Program-made: the position numbers and the translations under genes
Shown: positions 61,376 to 64,000 of the stretch, piece by piece
How the letters are laid out: each line of letters begins with the position of its first letter
Numbering within the stretch: the stretch's first letter is position 1
Notes under the pieces: generated by a model
The model's input: only the letters and a program-made list of their open reading frames with translations
Told to the model about the DNA's origin: nothing
Databases searched by the model: none
Assembly: GCF_017377735.1 (NCBI RefSeq)
Contig: NZ_JAFVMH010000004.1
Coordinates: forward strand, 124,001-188,000
DNA: 64,000 nt
Direction: 5' to 3'
Origin: Acetobacter garciniae
GTDB taxonomy: Bacteria > Pseudomonadota > Alphaproteobacteria > Acetobacterales > Acetobacteraceae

Positions 61376-62140
61376 CTACCATATGCGCCATGGGGCCTGC
61401 TGGGTGGCCCATAATTCGTCCAGGTGGCGCTTGTCGCGCAGCGTGTCCATGGAATGCCAGAAGGCATCGTGCTTGAGCGCCATCAGTTCCCCATCCTGCG
61501 CCAGGCGTTCGAGCGGGCCGCGTTCGAAAACGGTTTCGTCATCTTCCAGATAATCGAAGACGCCAGGCGAGAGCACGAAAAACCCGCCATTGACGTAATC
61601 CTGTTCGATCGGCTTTTCGCGAAAAGCGCCAACCCGGCCGTTTTCGATCTCCAGCGTGCCAAAGCGCGCAGGCGGCTTGACCGCCGTCACCGTGGCCAGA
61701 CGGCCATGGCTTTTATGAAAATCGACAGTGTTGGAAACCTTGATTTCGGCCACGCCATCGCCATAGGTCATGCAGAAGGGTTCGTCGTCCAGATAGGGGC
61801 GCAGGCGCTTCAAGCGTCCGCCGGTCATGGTCTCCAGCCCCGTATCGACCAGGGTCACCCGCCAGGGTTCGGCTGTCCTTTTCAGCATGCTGATGGACTC
61901 GTTTTGCAGATCGACCGTGATATCGGCTGACAGCAGATGATAATTCGCAAAATACTGCTTTATCATTTCCGCCTTGTAGCCCAGCGGTATGACAAAATCG
62001 TTGATGCCGGACTGGGAATAGATCTTCATGATATGCCACAGGATCGGCCGCCCTCCGATCTCGACCATGGGTTTGGGCCTGCTTTGGGTTTCTTCCATCA
62101 GACGTGTGCCATAACCACCCGACAGGATGACGGCTTTCAT
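61376..62140 (-). CDS. rfbF: Glucose-1-phosphate cytidylyltransferase (254 aa)
   Basis: It makes CDP-glucose, the start of CDP-linked deoxysugar pathways for lipopolysaccharide or exopolysaccharide. The nucleotidyltransferase signature VILSGGYGTRLMEETQSRPKP, substrate region GYKAEMIKQYF and CMTYGDGVAE are clear. ATG 62140 has AAAGGAGAAG upstream. The CDP-glucose dehydratase expected next (RfbG) is not in the window, so the pathway presumably continues off the right edge. Confidence 0.94.
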   Translation of the reverse strand: MKAVILSGGYGTRLMEETQSRPKPMVEIGGRPILWHIMKIYSQSGINDFVIPLGYKAEMIKQYFANYHLLSADITVDLQNESISMLKRTAEPWRVTLVDTGLETMTGGRLKRLRPYLDDEPFCMTYGDGVAEIKVSNTVDFHKSHGRLATVTAVKPPARFGTLEIENGRVGAFREKPIEQDYVNGGFFVLSPGVFDYLEDDETVFERGPLERLAQDGELMALKHDAFWHSMDTLRDKRHLDELWATQQAPWRIW

Positions 62141-62459
62141 GACGTTCTTCTCCTTTTGTGGCCCGGCCGACCATGGTTTACGCCATCCACCAGGCATGAG
62201 AACCGGACGCGCAGCACGTCCCGGCCTTCGGAATAATCTTTATCAAAGGCTTAAAGTTCCCATGTTTCCATAATTTGTATACTCGTGACACCCACCCCCA
62301 TCCCCCACACGAATACCATCCCGCCTTGCCATGCGTGAACGCCGGTGCTGCATATCCGCCGCGCGGATGTCCACAACGCGCGCGTTCCTGCCTTCCCGTT
62401 CAGGAATAATCCATTATTTTATCGCCATATATTCAGACATTCCGCAGGCATGGGGCTGT
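62141..62459. other. Intergenic region upstream of rfbF
   Basis: No gene is seen in these 319 bases. An AT-rich stretch (62230-62290) is a likely leftward promoter for rfbF. Confidence 0.45.
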
Positions 62460-63497
62460 TCAGGAGACCCAGCGCAGGTCGTTTGACAACCTGCCGTCTT
62501 CCATCATGCCTGCCAGCGCATGCAGCCTGATCAGCGATGAATGGCGGAAATCCCGGTCGGCAAAACCGAACCCGCGCAGCCCGCCTATCAGTTCGCCAAT
62601 TGCGTTCTCCAGGGTCATGCGCGGCAGGTGATCGGGGGCGAGTTCGGACATAAGCGAAAAATCCACCTTGTAGGAACGGCGGTCGGGCGGGGCCGCGGTA
62701 TTGATGCTGACTGTGGTACCGGGCAGTTGCGTCGCCACGGCCTCGGCCAGGTCGCGCACCGTATAATTCCAGGTGTCGCTCCCCGCGTTGATGACCAGCA
62801 TGGGATCACCCGTGCGCGACATGGCCCATTCGATGGCGCGCGCCATGTCGCGCACATGGATCAGGGGGCGCCAAGGCGTGCCATCGCTCAGCACGACGAT
62901 CTCGCCCGTTGTCAGGGCGCTGGCTACAAAATCGTTCAGCACAAGATCCAGCCGCAGCCGGTCAGAAAAACCGCAGGCCGTCGCAAAGCGCAGGCATGTC
63001 ACCATCATGTCGCCAAGCTCAACCTGGCGCAGCGCACGTTCGGTATCGATCTTGGACCGTGCATAGGCTGTCAGCGGCTCCACGGGATCGCGCTCCGTGC
63101 GGGGCGCGCCGGCCGCGCACCCATAGACACTGCAACTGGAGGCAAAGACGAAATGCCCCACCCCGGCCTGTGCGGCGGCTTCCGCCACCTTGACACTGGC
63201 ACCCCGGTTTATCGCATCGGTCGCGACCTCGAAGCGGTTGCCCATGGGATCGTTGGAAATTGCCGCCAGTTGAACGACCACATCCACCCCTTCAAGCAAG
63301 GCTTCGGGCAGGTCGCGCACGTCGCCGAAATACTGGGCGTCCAGAAAAACCTCGGGCAAGGGCCCGCGCGTGGTCAGGGATTGTCCGAACAGGGATGAAT
63401 CGTAGCCGACAATCCGCGCATCGGGGAATGTCATGCGCATGTGCCGCACCACGACGGGACCGACGTAACCCATGTTACCAACGATCAGGATATGCAT
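62460..63497 (-). CDS. NAD-dependent epimerase/dehydratase, extended SDR (345 aa)
   Basis: A nucleotide-sugar-modifying SDR: ILIVGNMGYVGPVVVRHM at the start, catalytic Ser in VFASSCSVYG, and Tyr/Lys in LTAYARSKIDTE. ATG 63497 begins the Rossmann fold; a longer in-frame N-terminal extension is not family-like. It is co-directional with rfbF and separated from the next partial gene by 41 bases. It could be a CDP-sugar epimerase or reductase, but the substrate is not established. Confidence 0.9.
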   Translation of the reverse strand: MHILIVGNMGYVGPVVVRHMRMTFPDARIVGYDSSLFGQSLTTRGPLPEVFLDAQYFGDVRDLPEALLEGVDVVVQLAAISNDPMGNRFEVATDAINRGASVKVAEAAAQAGVGHFVFASSCSVYGCAAGAPRTERDPVEPLTAYARSKIDTERALRQVELGDMMVTCLRFATACGFSDRLRLDLVLNDFVASALTTGEIVVLSDGTPWRPLIHVRDMARAIEWAMSRTGDPMLVINAGSDTWNYTVRDLAEAVATQLPGTTVSINTAAPPDRRSYKVDFSLMSELAPDHLPRMTLENAIGELIGGLRGFGFADRDFRHSSLIRLHALAGMMEDGRLSNDLRWVS

Positions 63498-63538
63498 TGT
63501 CTGTCTCGTCCCTGTTGCGCCTGCGCGGGGCAGTGCTG

Positions 63539-64000
63539 TTATTGATAGATATGCCTGCCGATAACGCGTGAAAGCGATGTCGCGGCAGACCAGCGAATAT
63601 GAACGGCATCCGTAAAATCTGCATCCATCAGCGGGGTGCTGTAATCGGCGTTCCACCGGCGTGCGTCACTTCCCGCCAGGGCTGCATCCAGCCGTTGGTC
63701 GAAGGTGTCCGCCACATGCCAGGCGGGATCGTAAAGCCGGTGCCATTCGGGCTTGAGCGGCATTTCAACCACCGTCATGCGTATGCCCGCCGCACTTAAA
63801 TGCCGGGCCATGTCCCGCATGGCGGTAAAACAGGTGGTATCGAAATCGGGCATGGCCAGGTCGCCCAATGTCGGGCGGGTCACGATAGTATTGAGCGGCC
63901 CATCCCCCGTCGGGGTGAACACCAGCGGGTCCAGGGGGGTGCGGTTCTGCCGCTGGGCCGCAATGCCAACGGCGTTATGCAACAGCGAAACCGGATCGAA
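63539..64000 (-). CDS. SGNH-like protein, C-terminal part (5' end outside window)
   Basis: The frame is open to base 64000, so only the last 153 residues are visible. MRDMARHLSAAGIRMTVVEMP and DADFTDAVHIRWSAATSLSR fit the end of an SGNH/GDSL-type fold, with Asp-x-x-His (D-A-V-H) as the catalytic pair. The N-terminal Ser block is outside. It belongs to the same leftward cluster as the epimerase and is probably an acyl-transfer or polysaccharide-modifying enzyme. Confidence 0.6.
   Translation of the reverse strand, partial: FDPVSLLHNAVGIAAQRQNRTPLDPLVFTPTGDGPLNTIVTRPTLGDLAMPDFDTTCFTAMRDMARHLSAAGIRMTVVEMPLKPEWHRLYDPAWHVADTFDQRLDAALAGSDARRWNADYSTPLMDADFTDAVHIRWSAATSLSRVIGRHIYQ

Noticed and set aside
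1..64000. CRISPR arrays, tRNA/rRNA genes, complete insertion sequences or prophage genes
   Set aside because: No repeat-spacer pattern, cloverleaf, transposase motif or phage structural gene was found by reading; a covariance-model scan would be needed to exclude small RNAs.

Overview
The window is high-GC DNA (about 60% GC) and looks like the chromosome of an acetic acid bacterium (Acetobacteraceae, Komagataeibacter/Gluconacetobacter-like). This is inferred from a membrane-bound periplasmic three-subunit GMC dehydrogenase with a triheme cytochrome c, several Ala/Ser/Lys-linker TonB receptors, a polyol permease, and the start of a CDP-sugar/exopolysaccharide cluster. No rRNA, tRNA, CRISPR array, complete insertion sequence or phage gene was seen.

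Layout. 1-16 kb: the 3' end of putA, TonB receptor 1, a glutamate dehydrogenase, a TetR regulator, a GlcG/HbpS-like protein, and a three-subunit gluconate-dehydrogenase-type complex (small, FAD and cytochrome subunits, read leftward). A second TonB receptor closely similar to the first follows in the same orientation. 16-28.7 kb: amino-acid and hydroxy-acid metabolism, with two LysR genes, a D-2-hydroxyacid dehydrogenase, an ACS-type MFS carrier, a DUF1989/GntR pair, a tight leftward operon gntR-dadA-like-Asp/Glu racemase-ridA-eamA, and a PuuB-like flavin oxidase. 29-43 kb: a catabolic island (SDR, luciferase-like flavoprotein, VOC protein, gamma-butyrobetaine/trimethyllysine-dioxygenase-like enzyme overlapping a class II aldolase, LysR, N-methylproline-demethylase-like flavoprotein, ProP/MHS-type transporter, LysR, SDR, M24 peptidase-fold protein, MarR). 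The gene content suggests breakdown of a methylated amine, betaine or amino-acid derivative, but the substrate cannot be named. 43-50 kb: TonB receptor 3, phosphocholine-type phospholipase C and a phosphorylcholine-phosphatase-like HAD enzyme, preceded by a Pho-box-like triple repeat; this looks like a phosphate- or choline-scavenging unit. 50-57 kb: CYTH-CHAD protein, erythromycin-esterase family protein, phosphoribosyltransferase, MgtA-type ATPase and free-methionine-sulfoxide reductase. 57-64 kb: polyol permease, DJ-1-like protein, then the edge of a polysaccharide cluster (DUF4910 peptidase-like protein, glucose-1-phosphate cytidylyltransferase, SDR epimerase, C-terminus of an SGNH-like protein).

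How the parts work together. PutA and glutamate dehydrogenase can take proline through glutamate to 2-oxoglutarate. The racemase/DadA/RidA operon fits deamination of D- or racemised amino acids, with RidA clearing reactive imines. The 29-43 kb island combines an oxygenase, an aldolase, a demethylase and an uptake system. Nine DNA-binding regulators (TetR, five LysR-type counting every copy, two GntR, one MarR) lie in the first 43 kb, several beside perfect palindromes, which points to separately inducible catabolic modules. The strongest leads are the 23-bp palindrome at 29008-29030, the Pho-box-like element at 43815-43843, the 14-copy TCTGC tract at 40851-40920, the hydroxylase-aldolase pair, and the demethylase-like enzyme lacking one canonical iron-sulfur cysteine.
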